64,000 bases of DNA from Oikopleura dioica (taxonomy: Eukaryota > Chordata > Appendicularia > Copelata > Oikopleuridae), in NCBI GenBank assembly GCA_907165135.1, contig OU015570.1, forward strand, positions 434,001 to 498,000, written 5' to 3'. The notes below the pieces were generated by a model. That model saw only the letters and a program-made list of their open reading frames with translations, had not been told where the DNA came from and did no database searches. This document shows positions 21,839 to 33,733 of this stretch, piece after piece. The translations under genes and the position numbers were made by a program. Positions within the stretch are counted from its first letter, which is position 1. Each line of letters opens with the position of its first letter.

Positions 21839-22055
21839 TCAATGCACGTGGTCCACGTGGTCCCTAACCCGTGTTTTGAGGGGTGACGGCGGAAACCATT
21901 CTTTATAAGAATGGTTCTTTTCGCAAAGAATGGTATCCGCCGTAATTAGCGCGGTGACGGCGGAAACCATTCTTTGTTCTAGAAACAAATTGTTTACCGA
22001 AAATGAATTTTTTATTGAAATTTATTGTAAAAAATATTTTTTTCCCGTTTATTTG

Positions 22056-22100
22056 TTAACTACCGGTTTCGGATAGAATCCTTCATCAGGCTTAACAGAC
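22056..22100 (-). ncRNA. Hammerhead-ribozyme motif of PLE2
   Basis: Minus strand: core CTGATGA (plus 22083-22089), stem II GGAT/ATCC around a TCT loop, GAAA (plus 22067-22070), palindromic ACCGGT for stem III, cleavage predicted after the A that follows. Stem I is imperfect (C-G, G-U, A-U, then mismatches). The extra A after CTGATGA is shared with PLE1. Confidence 0.5.
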
Positions 22101-22247
22101 AATAAACAATTATTCCGATGTAAAGTAAGTTACCGTGAGGCGGCAAAAGCACGACTGAGTTAGCAGTGTAAAAGCGAAAACAACAAAGATCTAATCGTAA
22201 CAGAAACGGCAAAAGGGGCGCCAAGAATGGATTGATGTATGCCCCTT

Positions 22248-24290
22248 TTACAGAAAATTGACACTTTTGCTCTGAATTTGACGGTTTAAGATCGGGTCTG
22301 ACAGTTTAATGTGGAAAGCTTCGCCAGTTTTTCGTTCATGATAATTATCGAGGGAAGTTTCAGTGATAGAAATGAGATCAGATTGGAATGCGAATTCACA
22401 AAGAAGTGTAGCAAGGGAAGTGTTTTTTCTTCTGAATTTAGCCAGAGTGCTTTGATCACTTTGAAAATTGTTAAATTTGTCCATAAATTTCTTACAACCG
22501 ATCGAGTGTGACCTAACAGGCAAATTCACTGCAGGTAAATCGAAATGTTCATGGAATCTTTTTCTAAAGGTCTCATAGTTTCTCCTTGATATCTTATGCC
22601 ACAAAAACATTTGTACTCATAGATTACGCAAGATTTCTTTCGAAGTGGAATTTCTCGTTTCAACTTTGGGTAAATAACAGATTCGAGACGAACTGTTCGC
22701 CAGGCCATAACTATGCGAAATGACGGTGTCACTTCCCTTATAATCTTTTGAATCTTTTTGCCAATAGAATCACACCTTGCTTCAGTAAAAGTAGCTTTGA
22801 AGTAATGGACGACCTCCGATTCATTTGATTGAGATGGCTTAGTTAAATTATTACTTCGCATGTATCTTACTTTCTCATTTACCAAACTCGGAGGATAACC
22901 ATTATCTATAAATTTACTTTTAGCTCGCTCAAGGCCCTCTTCGAGCGCCTCGGTGCAGGTACAGGCATTGGGAACCGGGGACTCCCAGTACCAATTGGTA
23001 CTGCCAGTACCAATTTGGTACTCCCAGTACCAATTTTGGCAAGGCAAAATTTTAGTCAGTCAGAAACGCCCGCTCCGCGGGTTCTGTGATAAGAAACTTA
23101 CTGATTCGGCCAGGATATAGTTCTATTTACCGGCATACTATTATTCCGATTGAAATATCTCGTTAAAATATCACTCTGAAAGCCAAAATTGGTACTCCCA
23201 GTACCAAAATTGGTACTGGCAGTACCAAAAAGCTTTGGTACTGCGAGTCTCCGACCCCCAGGCATTATTCATACGATTTAACTCTCCAGTAAGTAGCGCG
23301 ATTTTCTGTGATCGTGGTGAAATATTTTCAGTAAAGTGGGGAACACAATTGGAATTTGATGGTTTTATATAATGATAAAGATCGAGTTTATTGTTTACAT
23401 ATCTTATTTCACAATCTAAAAATGGAAGTCTATTGTCTTTCATTTTTTCTATTGTGAATGAGATATTTTTATGAAGAAGGTTAACTTTCGAAAAGATTTC
23501 ATCAACCTTATCTTTTTTGCTTGTTAAAATCATATCATCAACGTAGCGTTTCATGAATCGGACATCCCCTTTTCTAATAAGCTCATCAAAGAATTCCCTT
23601 TCTATTGTGTTCATGAAGATATTACTCAGAATTGGGGATAATGAGCTTCCCATGCTACATCTCGAACGTTGAACATAAAATGATTTTTTGGTGCTGAAAG
23701 CAGTAAATTTTATTAACACAGCATGAAGAAGAGATGAGAACTTTTCCTTACTTGGAAATTCTAGCTTTGAGCCGTCTCTAAGGGTTTCCTCCTCAGAATA
23801 AAACTTTGGATTTTGATAAAGTTTTTCAATTAAGTAGCTATGTATTTCTTTTACTGGAACGTTTGTGAACATTGAGCTCACATCCAGACTAAAAATTACT
23901 TCATGTTCAAGGTCGATATCATCTTTATGGAGTAGAAAATGATTTTTAAACTCAAGAGTATTTTTGATGGAATATTTAACCTCTTGGTTTTATAATTTCT
24001 TGAGGATGTTAAGGATATAGAGCTCACTAGTTTTAGTCAATGATGATTGAGATCCGATTATAGGTCTTAGGGGATTTCCATCTTTGTGAAGCTATATTGT
24101 GCCGTAAACACGCTTTATATTATGATAGGGCTGAAGTTGGTTTTTTGTCGTCTCTGAAATTTCGGTTGAGTATGACTTCAAGATCTCGTTAAACTCACGT
24201 TGGTGAAGTTTAAGGGGATCTTTACCTAATCTTCGAAATTTATTATTATTATTTCCTTATCCAATTTACGAAAATATTCATCAGTATTCA
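22248..24290 (-). pseudogene. Penelope-type reverse transcriptase / GIY-YIG remnant
   Basis: Pieces on the minus strand: 23882-24290 (RPIIGSQ motif, broken by a stop and frameshifts), 23171-23881 (SLDVSSMFTNVP motif A, CSMGSSLSP motif B, RYVDD motif C), 22526-22961 (linker and start of the nuclease, with YEYKCFCGIRYQGET), 22248-22610 (C-terminal end in another frame). The GIY-YIG core has Gln in place of the usual Ile of YIG. The protein order matches PLE1. Apart from the MITE insertion there are several other stops and shifts, so it is dead. Confidence 0.85.
22970..23258. mobile_element. hAT-like MITE inserted in PLE2
   Basis: Ends GGGAACCGGGGACTCCCAGT and the inverted right end (related through GACTCGCAGTACCAA) are inverted repeats rich in CAGTACCAATTGGTACTG palindromes. 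CAGGCATT is duplicated at 22962-22969 and 23259-23266. Removing the MITE and one TSD copy rejoins the PLE2 frame as ...NRMNNACTCTEALEEG..., in register with the same region of PLE1, which proves the boundaries. Interior GC content is higher near the middle (CGCCCGCTCCGCGGG). Confidence 0.9.
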
Positions 24291-24362
24291 TGATACAAAT
24301 GTCTCGCGATTGAAGAAAATACTGCAAGGAAAATAATATTTCTCTAGAATGATCTTTATATT

Positions 24363-24560
24363 ATGTTTCAAACTATTTTTTCATCAATAAAATTTTTCAA
24401 TGAAGAAGAAGAAAAAAATCATGGAAACAGGGAAACTGTTTCCCTGGGAAACAGGGAAACAGGAAAACAGCGGTTTTCAATTCGAGAGGGAAACAGGGAA
24501 ACAGAGAAACAGCTTTTTAAATTTAAGAGGGAAACAGGGAAACAGCCATTTTTACAAAAA
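24363..24560 (+). repeat. GGGAAACAG simple repeat
   Basis: About a dozen copies of GGGAAACAG in clusters separated by short spacers. The two overlapping frames through it are repeat artefacts. Confidence 0.75.
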
Positions 24561-24730
24561 TTTGGAACACTGGGGTCACTTATAAAGCGCATGAACAGCT
24601 GAGAGCGTCATCTGCTGCAAGATCAGAAATAGGTCGATTGGAGCTTCAGCTCTGCGGGGTGCGTCAGTCCCGCTTCATTGAAGCCCTAAATCGGTCAAGT
24701 AAATCAGGTCATCTCGTAAGTTTATAAAGT

Positions 24731-25275
24731 AAGGGCGCGATAAGACTCGCCGGGATTTTCACGACTTGCCGGGACCTTGCATATTAAGTCCCGGCGAGTC
24801 GTAGCTGTTCTAGAAACTCTGATATAAATATGCTTAATCATTCTAAAATAAGGGTTAGGGTAAAATTTTACAAAATTTTGCTTTGCAAAACTGATAAAAG
24901 TTTACTTGAAATATTTTTTCTTTATAACATGTTACATATTTTATTGTAAAATTTGGTTTTTAACTGGGTGCTTAGTGGTTTGACAGTGAGATTGCCAATC
25001 CAGGGTAGAAGCACCGTGTAAGTTTGTATTTGTGTGATTTATCTATTTTAATGTTAGGGTTAGGGTCAACAAGATTTAATTGCAAATAATATTTGTTCCA
25101 ATAATATTCTATTTAAACTTATTGAAAAAAATCAATAATCGGCGAATTTTTTTCCGTATAGTTCTGTCATCTAGAGTTTCTAGAACATCAGCTATGACTC
25201 GCCGGGATTCTGCTCATTTAATCCCGGCAAGTCGTAGCTCGGCCAGAAATCCCGGCAAGTCGTAGCTCTCCCAAC
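24731..25275. mobile_element. MITE with GACTCGCCGGGA / CCCGGCAAGTCG ends
   Basis: Both ends consist of two or three inverted motifs of the form GACTCGCCGGGATT...AATCCCGGCAAGTCGTAGC. The element is related to 42125-42480, which has better defined ends. No TSD is resolved here; the interior is AT-rich and non-coding. Confidence 0.6.
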
Positions 25276-25393
25276 AAGGGCAACATGTTGAAAAATAATC
25301 ATTTGCGATTTTGCAAATTTTTTTACAAAAAGATTTGATAAAGTGAAGCGAAAGTTATAAAAATATTTAAAACAAATTTTGAAGATTACCTTA

Positions 25394-25880
25394 AAATTAT
25401 AGAAACCCTGCTCTGACGTCTCTATGGCGGATCGTAGAATTCAAAAAGTATTATAAAGAATGCATTGATAAAATAACTGATCCAGAGACAACAACGGGAG
25501 CAGTCACGGAATTTTCTGTTAACTATCAAAATAAGAAGGATGAGTTATCTTCACAAACTATCATTTGTAGGCTTCTTAAATTACCACTTTCTGTTTTCAG
25601 AGAAAAAATTGTTAAATTCAATGTGAATCGTGTCAAAGATAAATTAATCATTGACGATCTTGGGCTACCAACAGAATTTATTCTTTGCAATAACCTCGCA
25701 GATTTTGTCACCATTAATCGAGAAATAAATCTGAATACAAAAGAAATTCCTGAAGAGAAAATAAGCTTGCTTGAAAATGTATTTTCTTCAAAAATATGGA
25801 AGAATATTCCTTGTATTGACGGATCTTTACCTCCCGAAGAGAAGATGATGAAAGATAAAATTCTTAAAAACATGATTTAG
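25394..25880 (+). CDS. Unassigned coding exon (about 160 codons open)
   Basis: A frame open from about 25394, just after TTATAG (a possible splice acceptor), runs to a TAG at 25880. It reads ...LWRIVEFKKYYKECID... and ends KMMKDKILKNMI. The composition is protein-like (many K, E, I, balanced hydrophobics) and no stop occurs over roughly 480 bp of AT-rich DNA, where chance frames are short. No family is recognised and no other exon is identified. It could be the terminal exon of a host or transposon gene. Confidence 0.4.
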
Positions 25881-25896
25881 TTTATTAGTAAATAAT

Positions 25897-27420
25897 CTTG
25901 CAGCCAAAAACAATCTATAACAATGACTGTTTGCCGAGCGCTCCGCTAGATTGGCTTGCCGCTCGCGTAGCATCCTTAAGGGATCCCCCCCCCCCCCAAT
26001 TTCCGGAACTCTGACCCGTATCTAGTTTTTTTCTCGCCTTACGTATGAGGCTGATTTTGGGCGCAGATTAAAGCCCGTTTTTTACTGAACAAACGCATGC
26101 ATGATAAGCCCTAGGTTCTAACATTCACTTATGCATTTGATGCCTCTTAAGTGACTTAAGTTGGCAAAAATGGCCATTTTGGGCCAACTTCAAGTTGTAT
26201 CTACTTTTTTTTGGCCTTTTGAATTCCCAAAATCTCTTGATTTTTATAAAGTTAAGACCCTAGGCTACATTTGCATGCATGTTCATGATGATTGAAAAAG
26301 TAGACAAAATTTTTCTCGTTGTAAAACTTTCGGCCGTAATTTTAGCCATTTTTTGGAGTCTTTTTGCTCTCTGGCACCACCAAGTGATAATTTTTTTTTT
26401 CTCTAAAACTAGTTTTTTCTTGATAAGGGCGTTATATGCTTTCAAATAAGCCCTTATTTGCCTCGTTATCAAGACTTACAAATTTCGAAAAAATCGAAAA
26501 TTTTCTCTAAGTATAGATTATAATGCAATTTCAAAGCGCTCTCACGGGTTATCACGTGATCCAGGGCCCTTGATATTTTAGTAAAAAATGACCCTCAGAT
26601 CACGAGGAATCCAAATATGTACCTCTCGATACTTTTTGGGAAAATTTTTCGGATCGGGGGGGGGATCCCTTAAATTAAGGCCCTTAATGCGAAGACTTTG
26701 AGCGCTATTTTCTCCCACTTCTACTTATTTTTTATGGATTTTTTATGGATTTTTTTCTCGGCGTTATTTATCAAAGCCTCATCTATTACATTGATATTAT
26801 TTCACACAAGTTTACTGGTGCTAGAAAACCGAAAATAGGGAAAGAAAGAGGGTTTTTTCAGCGGCGCCATTGTTCGAGTCTAGAGAAAAAGACAATTGCG
26901 CGCCGCAGAACAATAGAAAAGCAGCGCCGCGAGGGCTGACTTCCTTTTTTCTTTCTTATTTTCTTGGCTATCTAAATATTATTTTAAAATTTGGAAGCGG
27001 CAGACCTATTCAGAAAAGGCTTTTATTTCCTAAAATCAAAAAACTTTTCGAAATAGGCAGATTTGATCACGAGATATTTGGCTTGAAAGGCGCTTGTAGC
27101 ATCCTGAATGCTACGCGCTCGGCAACGGCTTAAAAGAGGCTGAACCGAAAATGCTATAGCGTGCTTCTATGAGCCAACGGCCCTTGCGCTCATTTTCTGA
27201 TAGAGAACTCATTGGATTGGCAAGGGCAGTCTTTTTCTACCGCTGGAACTCATTTCTGGCAGCAAACAACTTCTGCATTCGCAGACTAATAGTTGTTTTC
27301 CCCAAAAAAATATTTTTTTTCACAGAATTATTTTCCAGGAAAGGGGGGGGGGCTGTTATCGTGAGAATAATTTTGTTTTCCACAGAAAAGTTCTGTTCGC
27401 AGAATTATTCTCCCGGAGTG
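25897..27420 (+). repeat. Dispersed AATTATTCTCCCGG repeat (copy 2), split by insertions
   Basis: 25897-25931 matches the start of copy 1 (near 15335) and 27124-27420 matches the rest. The 1.2 kb between has GCCGAGCG / CGCTCGGC inverted ends with TAGCATCC motifs inside, and in turn contains the TTAA-flanked element at 25980-26669. Confidence 0.65.
25980..26669. mobile_element. TTAA-flanked element with poly-C ends
   Basis: GGGATCCCCCCCCC at the left and GGGGGGGGATCCC at the right are inverted, each bordered by TTAA (25976-25979 and 26670-26673). The left C-run is 13 bases. The interior (26110-26390) resembles 35280-35420. No transposase; piggyBac-like or Kolobok-like by target site only. Confidence 0.7.
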
Positions 27421-28071
27421 CCGTAAATCGCGGCCGACATTGTTAATGTCGATCAATGTCGATATCGCCAAGAAGGCAATTTTTAAAGATTAACGGAGCG
27501 CTCTCTCTTGCCCAAAACACTCGCTAGCACCGGATCTCTCTAGCATTTTAAACTCGCCTGCACTTTCCTCGACAGAAAGTGCAGAAGAGATTCTGGTGCA
27601 GATGAGACTCTCATCATGAGAGTTGGTGCAGGAGAGTTTTTCACTTTGCGTTGGCGGCCGAACTTTTCAAATAACTTATTAGTAAGAAAATTTTTTGGTT
27701 GAACTTTTGTTAACTAATCTCTAGAACAATTAAATGCAAAGAATGCGTAGAAGGGATAAGGAAACTTGTGACTTCTTCTCATGATTACCGAGAGCGACAA
27801 ACTTCGCGACGGAGTCTGTGAGGCCGGCCGGAGATTTTGACTGCTTTGCGCGCATTTTAGTATTTTCCCATGCCTGATGGAGGACCCTTATCTGGTGGAA
27901 GACCCAATTGATGGAAGATAGGTCTAACAAAGACTATTTTAGATTAATTGATCTATAAATTATAAACAGATAATAATTTCGAAAAATCTTGATCATGTGA
28001 CTCTCGTAGGACCCCTGGAGGACCTTTTCAGGTGGAAGACCGGCATTCCTGGAAAACCATGGATTGTAAGA
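27421..28071. other. Unassigned DNA and a dispersed segment
   Basis: 27795-28050 is a second copy of the segment at 4835-4960 (GGCCGGCC core, GGTGGAAGACC motif repeated). The remainder has no recognisable content. Confidence 0.4.
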
Positions 28072-28195
28072 TGTTGTTCGGGCCGTCTCAGCCCCGTTCC
28101 ATGATTTTTAAATTTAAGGGGCTTGATAATGGCTGGGAACTCCGAGGTGATCAATCTCAGTTACGTCCCCAACCCCGCCCACACCCATTGTTTAT
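28072..28195 (-). repeat. Single dispersed copy of the satellite-related element
   Basis: Reverse-strand copy: GGGTGTGGGCGGGGTTGGGG leader, CAGCCATTATCAAGCCCC, then half a unit ending GGGGCTGAGACGGCCCGAA. It is truncated inside the hairpin, so only one arm is present. Confidence 0.75.
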
Positions 28196-28339
28196 AAAAT
28201 TTAAATTGACAATGTTTACAACCATATTATGGTTTTGATTTAAAGTTTTGAAAATATTTATTTTTTAATTTTAAGATTTCCTATTATTATTATTTGCAAA
28301 TTATTATTATTTAGTTTATTAATTTTTGTTAAAACAAAA

Positions 28340-30365
28340 CAAAAGTGAAAAGAATTGAAGAAAGAAAAAGTTTCTTCGGTGAATTATTGAGAGAGGTGAA
28401 TTGTGGAAAATGTTTCTAGACGGGGGGTTGTTGTTGTTCTTCGCGGAGGACCCACTCCCACGTTGCGCAATTCGCGCGCCAAAAAGAGCAAAAGATCGGG
28501 GCAACAATAACACGCGCAAATGCCCCAATGTATTACGCGCTCCGTCGTGAAATTTGTCGCTCTCGGTATTTCTTTGTGCAATTTTATATAGATATTTGTT
28601 ATTTTATAAAGTTATTAAAAACATAGAAGTAATTCGTGTTTGAGTCTTCGAGACAGGATATTTTTGAGCAAAAACCGGCTTCTCGAGAGAAAAACTAAAT
28701 AGAGATGTTCTTTATGCATAATACAATAATGTCAATAACGTCTCAAGCAGTGAAATTCTCCTCCGATCAGAGCTCGTTATTTACACTAGCGCTCGAGATA
28801 GTGTTAAAAACAAAACGACATGTTCAAGAGATTTTAACACAAAGTGCCCAAAACTAGAAGTCGCTCAAAAAGTGAGTTTTCGAAGGAAAAAGGATGATTG
28901 ACGCACTTTATAAACAATGAGACATCATAAAGAGAAAGGCATTTTAGACGATTTAATTTATGTTTTTGCCAATTTGATGATAGTTACTGAAAGTAATAAC
29001 AATTATTTGCTTTCGAGAGCAGAATGGTTGTAGGGATAAATGTTTCGGCAGATTGACGAAATATTGTGAGGTCATTTTCTGATAAATGTTTCTAAATTCT
29101 AAATTCTCTCAAAATCTTTCTTCTCTTTTTCACTCCTTTTTTGCTAAAACATTTAGGCAAGCTGCCGAAACTTTTTTCACTTTTTAGATGTTTCTGATAA
29201 AAACATTTCGGCAAATGAAAAGCATAGCCGAACAACGATTTAAAGAAAATTGGTTCAAGGAGGATTATTAATCCTTAAAGGTCAAATAAGCAAAAATTGC
29301 TTATCAAAAAGGGAGGTTTCCTGCACTCGATTTGTCCTTTATTTTCAAATCATTAAGCTAGATATTTCAATAATACATTTTCTAGAAAATTATCAAATCT
29401 AACTGTCCCTAAGGAAAGTTTCAAAATTTCGTGACATAGCAAAAATTTTTTTTTATTTTTCACTTGGATCTTGTAGAGTGAGAAAGAAGAAGCTTTTTGA
29501 TATCGATTTCATGGAATTGGAGTCAGTAAAATGGAAGTTATTGATTACTTTATGTCTAAAAATAGCAAAACTTTGCGCGCAGTTTCTGACTCATCCGTGC
29601 ATGGAATTTTAAATTTTTTTTTATAATTATATCACTTCAGGCCTAAACTTCATGTTTTTTTTAATTTGTTTTTTTGATTACGGAATCGCCGGGAAAATGC
29701 ATTTATATTTAACGGTGTCTGGTGGTCAAAAAGCGGCTGAAATCTGAGACGAAAATAGGAGCGAGCAGCGACAAACCGGCCTCAAAATCAGGCGCATAAA
29801 ATAAGGCTCATCCCGTTTTCGAAATGAAAATTTCGGAGAGGAAAGGGCAGCGACTAAACGGCGTCTAAATACGCGACTACAGATATGTTTGGCCCATTTT
29901 TATCATGAACAACGATGATTTTTGATGATTGCCCCGAAAACTAAAGCCCGAATAAGCGACACCAAGCGAGCAATTTTCTTTTTCTATTTTGCCTTGAGGA
30001 CCCTTCTTAAGTAATTCTTCCGGTTGAAAGAATTTAAAGTTGAAAGAAGAATTATCTTTTCCGAGGAATTCTACAATAAACTGACTTCTCGTCACGAGAA
30101 CAAAATCATTTCTAGAGAAAAAATCAGGTTCAACTTTGGAAGACCTCGAAGGACCTCACCTGGTGGAAGATTTTGATAGAAGAAGATATTGTCTTCTTAG
30201 GGAATCATATTCACAAACTATATTTTTGCTGCAAGGAAACATAAATTTTTCCTTAAATTTTCTCATTTGACATCTTGGAGGACCGCGAAGGTCCCACTCG
30301 ATGAAAGAACACACGGAGAGTGCCGGATACCATTTTGGGGTCAAATTAAAGCTCTTTCTTTACTC
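28340..30365. other. Long non-coding stretch with repeat fragments
   Basis: 28438-28570 duplicates the segment split by the hAT-like element at 5328-6531. AAACATTTCGGCA motifs recur between 29036 and 29220. Around 29940-30070 there is a segment similar to 57350-57465 and, at its start, 63730-63760 (AATTAGCGACACCAAG type). No gene is supported. Confidence 0.4.
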
Positions 30366-30605
30366 TCTTAGATTAGGGTTCCGCACGATTGGACCAAAAA
30401 TTTATTTTTTAATAAAATTTGGAGATTCCACCAAAAATATGCCAAGGAATTCATTCCTGGCGTCTGTTTTCCCCAAAAATCCCCCCTTCAGCCCTTTTTA
30501 GGGATTCAAAGTAAATTTTGCCAAAGAGGCCTGCTGCGCGCTGATTGGCTGGCGCTCGTCGCGGGAATATAAATCGGGTAATGCTAACCACCGTCGCCCT
30601 GGAGT

Positions 30606-30809
30606 TGGCTGAGTGGTGAGCGCTTCTCTTCGCAAAGAGGAGGCGGCGAGCTCGAAGCCAGCTCGAACGCACCCCCTTTTCCATGTTTGGCTTTCTAGCT
30701 TCAACATGGAAAACGCGGATGGGCCTCGAAAAAGAAAAATTCTTTTTGAGATTCGAGCTCACGCCCGTCCGCCAATCCTTTTTGAAGGACTGCGCTCACC
30801 ACTCAGCCA
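30606..30809. repeat. tRNA-like promoter boxes in inverted pair
   Basis: TGGCTGAGTGG (30606-30616) matches the tRNA A-box pattern and GAGCTCGAAGCC (30648-30659) loosely matches a B-box at suitable spacing. The same A-box-like 11-mer occurs inverted at 30799-30809. This may be a tRNA-derived SINE piece caught in the transposon's non-coding end; no cloverleaf can be folded convincingly. Confidence 0.35.
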
Positions 30810-31391
30810 ACAGCTACTTGGGGGGTGGTCCCATTTACCGAGTTTCGACTCGAAATTTCCGGAGTCAAAGTTTCCGGACATTTTTTGGATTTTAATCAAT
30901 CCCCCCGATTTCGTCAACTTTGACTTCGAACTACTTTTTTTGGTCGGTTTTTTAAAGGTTTTTAAAGGAGGAGGGCTCATTTTGAAAAAGCAAAGTTTCG
31001 AAATCTACGAAAATGGGATTCTCATTTTTTAATGAATTTTCTTGAAATTTTTACTTGTTTTTATTCTGCCTATTTATGATATGCTTATTATTTATTATTT
31101 TCTAAATATTTTTTGCTTTATATATTATCTGGTTATTAGAATTTAGTCATTATAAATGGTAGACACTTTAAAAAAGCTAAAAATGATCAGAAATAGCATC
31201 ATTTGGGCCAAATTCTGATGGAAAATTTTTATTTTTGAAAAAGCGGCCAAAGTTAAGCTTTCTATAGAGCCCTTATTCGTCTAATTCTGTGGACTCTCAA
31301 AAGTGGAAAAATTGCGGGACCCTGCGAAATTGAGTGAAAGAAAAAGAGAAGTAATAACGACATAGTGATTTTCAGAATTTATATTTTGAAT

Positions 31392-33733
31392 TTACTGTGG
31401 AACAATGACAGATTTTTTAAATTTTCGCGGTATGAGCGCTAGCTGGCGTTGGTCTTCCTGTAGGCTTCTTCTTTTTCTCTCTTCGCGCTGAGTTTTCTGG
31501 CTTCTAAAAGCCGCCATCAGCTTCGATTCTGCTTCGTGCGGCTTCAGATCATCCAGCCATTCATTCAGCTTGTTGAATTTGGCTCGCCCGTTTTCGTACA
31601 TCTTTTCGTGGCATAGATTTTGGATTGATTTCTCAAATCCCTTGAGTGTGGCGAAGGACGATTCTTAATTGAAATTCAGATATGCCTTATTCAAAAGAAA
31701 ATTACCGACTGCTCTGTTCGAGCAACTAATTTTTCTGTCGTCTGGCAAGTTCAGATCCTTTAGAAGCCCAAAATCCTTCATGTATTTCTTCAGACTTCCA
31801 CCGACAACAGCAACAGCAACAGTGTTCAGTCGCTTGATTCTTGTTGCGGAAACCTTCTGGAATCTTTCTTCAATCAGTTCCACGGTTTTTTTAGATTCCT
31901 CGGATGAAGACATCAGAGCCGCCTTCTCCAAAAGACACGAATACGGCTCGTTTGAATCAACAATCGTCTCCATTCGCTGAATCACTGACTGGAACAAGTC
32001 TTTCAATCCCAGGAAAGACAGAGCTTCGTTGTTCACCTTTGAGATCTTCTTGTGGAAATGATTGATGTTCGCGCAGTAGTTCAGGAACAATGTTGCAGCG
32101 TCGAGCAAAACCCCATTATCTCGACCGGAGCAAAGTTTGTGGATCTGGTGAAACTTGCTGTCCTCAAAACTTCTTGTCATCATGTGCTTTGTCGCGTTCA
32201 TCACCGTCGGAAAATGTCTCACAAGAGCGCCCGAGTTGCGACAGTCATTACCGAAGCGCTTGCCTATTAACATTAATTGAGAAAAGTCATTCGAAGGAAG
32301 TTACCTAGATCGTGAGAGAAAATCTTTGTTCTGGTGCTCTCCAAATCGTATTTAAGAAGCAGCTGAAGCGATCGGCGACCATCCTGTTGGACGTACCCAA
32401 ATTTTTCTGGTTTTCCGAAGACACTCTTCACAAGTTCCAGTAAGGTAAATGCTTCTTCATTGACCTCTTTTAACGCAGAACAGCTGTTCTTGTCGCAGTT
32501 CGAAACGCAGTGCATCGCACAAAAGAGTGATGGAGGTGCTTCCTTGTTGATTTCCCGCGTCAGTTTTTCTGCAACGATTGCGTTTGCGTTGATTTGAGCT
32601 GACTGCTGGTCAGACATAAGGAGATCAATCTTCTCGCCGATGACTCGTCCCAAACTGGTCTTGTTAATGATCGCAATCATTTGGTCGGCAATTATTTGAC
32701 TTGTACCTCCGATCGAACGCTCGGTTCCGATGAGATGAAGCTTGCCAGACTCGTCTATCAGCCCGACTGAAATCGTTTTGGATGCATCTAACATGGCTGC
32801 GCCGTCACTTGCGAGGTGGAATCGTTTGCCTTTAAGAATGACATCTTTGGTGTGCTCTTCGTTCAAATACTTCAATGAATCACGAAGTCGCTCAAACCAG
32901 TCAGGCGATGGAACTCTTTTTTCTTCGCCCAGAAGCTCGGGATAATACTTTGCTGTCGTTTTAAAGAAATTGTGGATGCTTCTTGCTGTTTCTCCTTTAA
33001 TAAGCATTTCCAGCGACAAGTTGATAAATTTGGGACTCCAAGTTCTGTTATCACCACCTTTTCCGTTACTAGGAAGTTTCCCGCTGCGAAGAAAAATATC
33101 GATGATCGGCGATTTATCTTTAACCCGTTCCGGCTCATCATTTGCTTCCTGGATTTTGTCGACAACTTCATCTTCTTGGATTATTTCTTCTGATTCAGGC
33201 ATCCATTCTTCCTCAAGCTCACCAGAATCTTCAATGAACGCCTCGTTCATTTTGTCGTTGTTGTCTTCGTTGATTTCAGTCGTTTTCAATATTTGCGACA
33301 GACCAGTCGATCGGGTTCCAAGATCTTTCGCCGCAAAAGTAACGCAATCTTCCTTCGAAAAAAACTCATTTTCGATTCGAAACCAGTGCTCGAGGTCTCG
33401 ACGAACCTGATTTTTTTTCTTTGCCAATTTGATTCCTTTCAAGCAATTGTCAAAGACAACTTCTGGTTGGTTTGTGATGATGTCTATGAAGGAGGATAGA
33501 AAAAATAAACTTAGATGTATCATACCTTCGAGATAGGGAATTATCGCTGAATAAAATCCAGAAGTGTTTCTCGAATGTTTCTTTGCAATTTTCTCCCATT
33601 CTTCGGAATTCTCTAAGATAGTTTCGAGGTATTCTCTTGAAAAGCCGGTGAATCGGACTTTCGTGTTGGAAGGCTTAATAATAAGCGGTGCGCGAAGGAA
33701 CTTCATAAAAGATCGCTTGTTGAAAGAAAACAT
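31392..33733 (-). CDS. Putative transposase, four exons, ~738 aa
   Basis: Exons on the minus strand: 33526-33733, 32305-33483, 31706-32263, 31392-31663. Introns of 42, 41 and 42 bp start GT and end AG (GTATGA...CATAG, GTAACT...AATAG, GTAATT...TTAAG). The joined exons total 2217 bp with one frame and a final TAA. Visible features: an acidic stretch near residues 140-190; FHLASDGAAML with Asp about 296; DLLMSDQ with Asp about 361; LFCAMHCVSNC with a CxxH at about 391-394; a basic, glutamine-rich C-terminus. Two spaced aspartates followed by CxxH fit the RNase H-like fold with inserted zinc ligands of several DDE/D transposases. Being the only gene in an intact TIR element, it is most likely the transposase. 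The third acidic residue is not identified. The start is the first ATG. Confidence 0.75.

Larger units (their letters stand above)
22010..24320 (-). mobile_element. Penelope-like retroelement 2 (PLE2), degraded
   Basis: Minus-strand element of a different lineage from PLE1. The 3' terminal region (22010-22250) has a hammerhead-type motif; coding remnants run from 22248 to about 24290. The upstream end is ill-defined and no second terminal repeat was found, so it is probably 5'-truncated. A MITE interrupts the coding region at 22970-23258. Confidence 0.8.
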
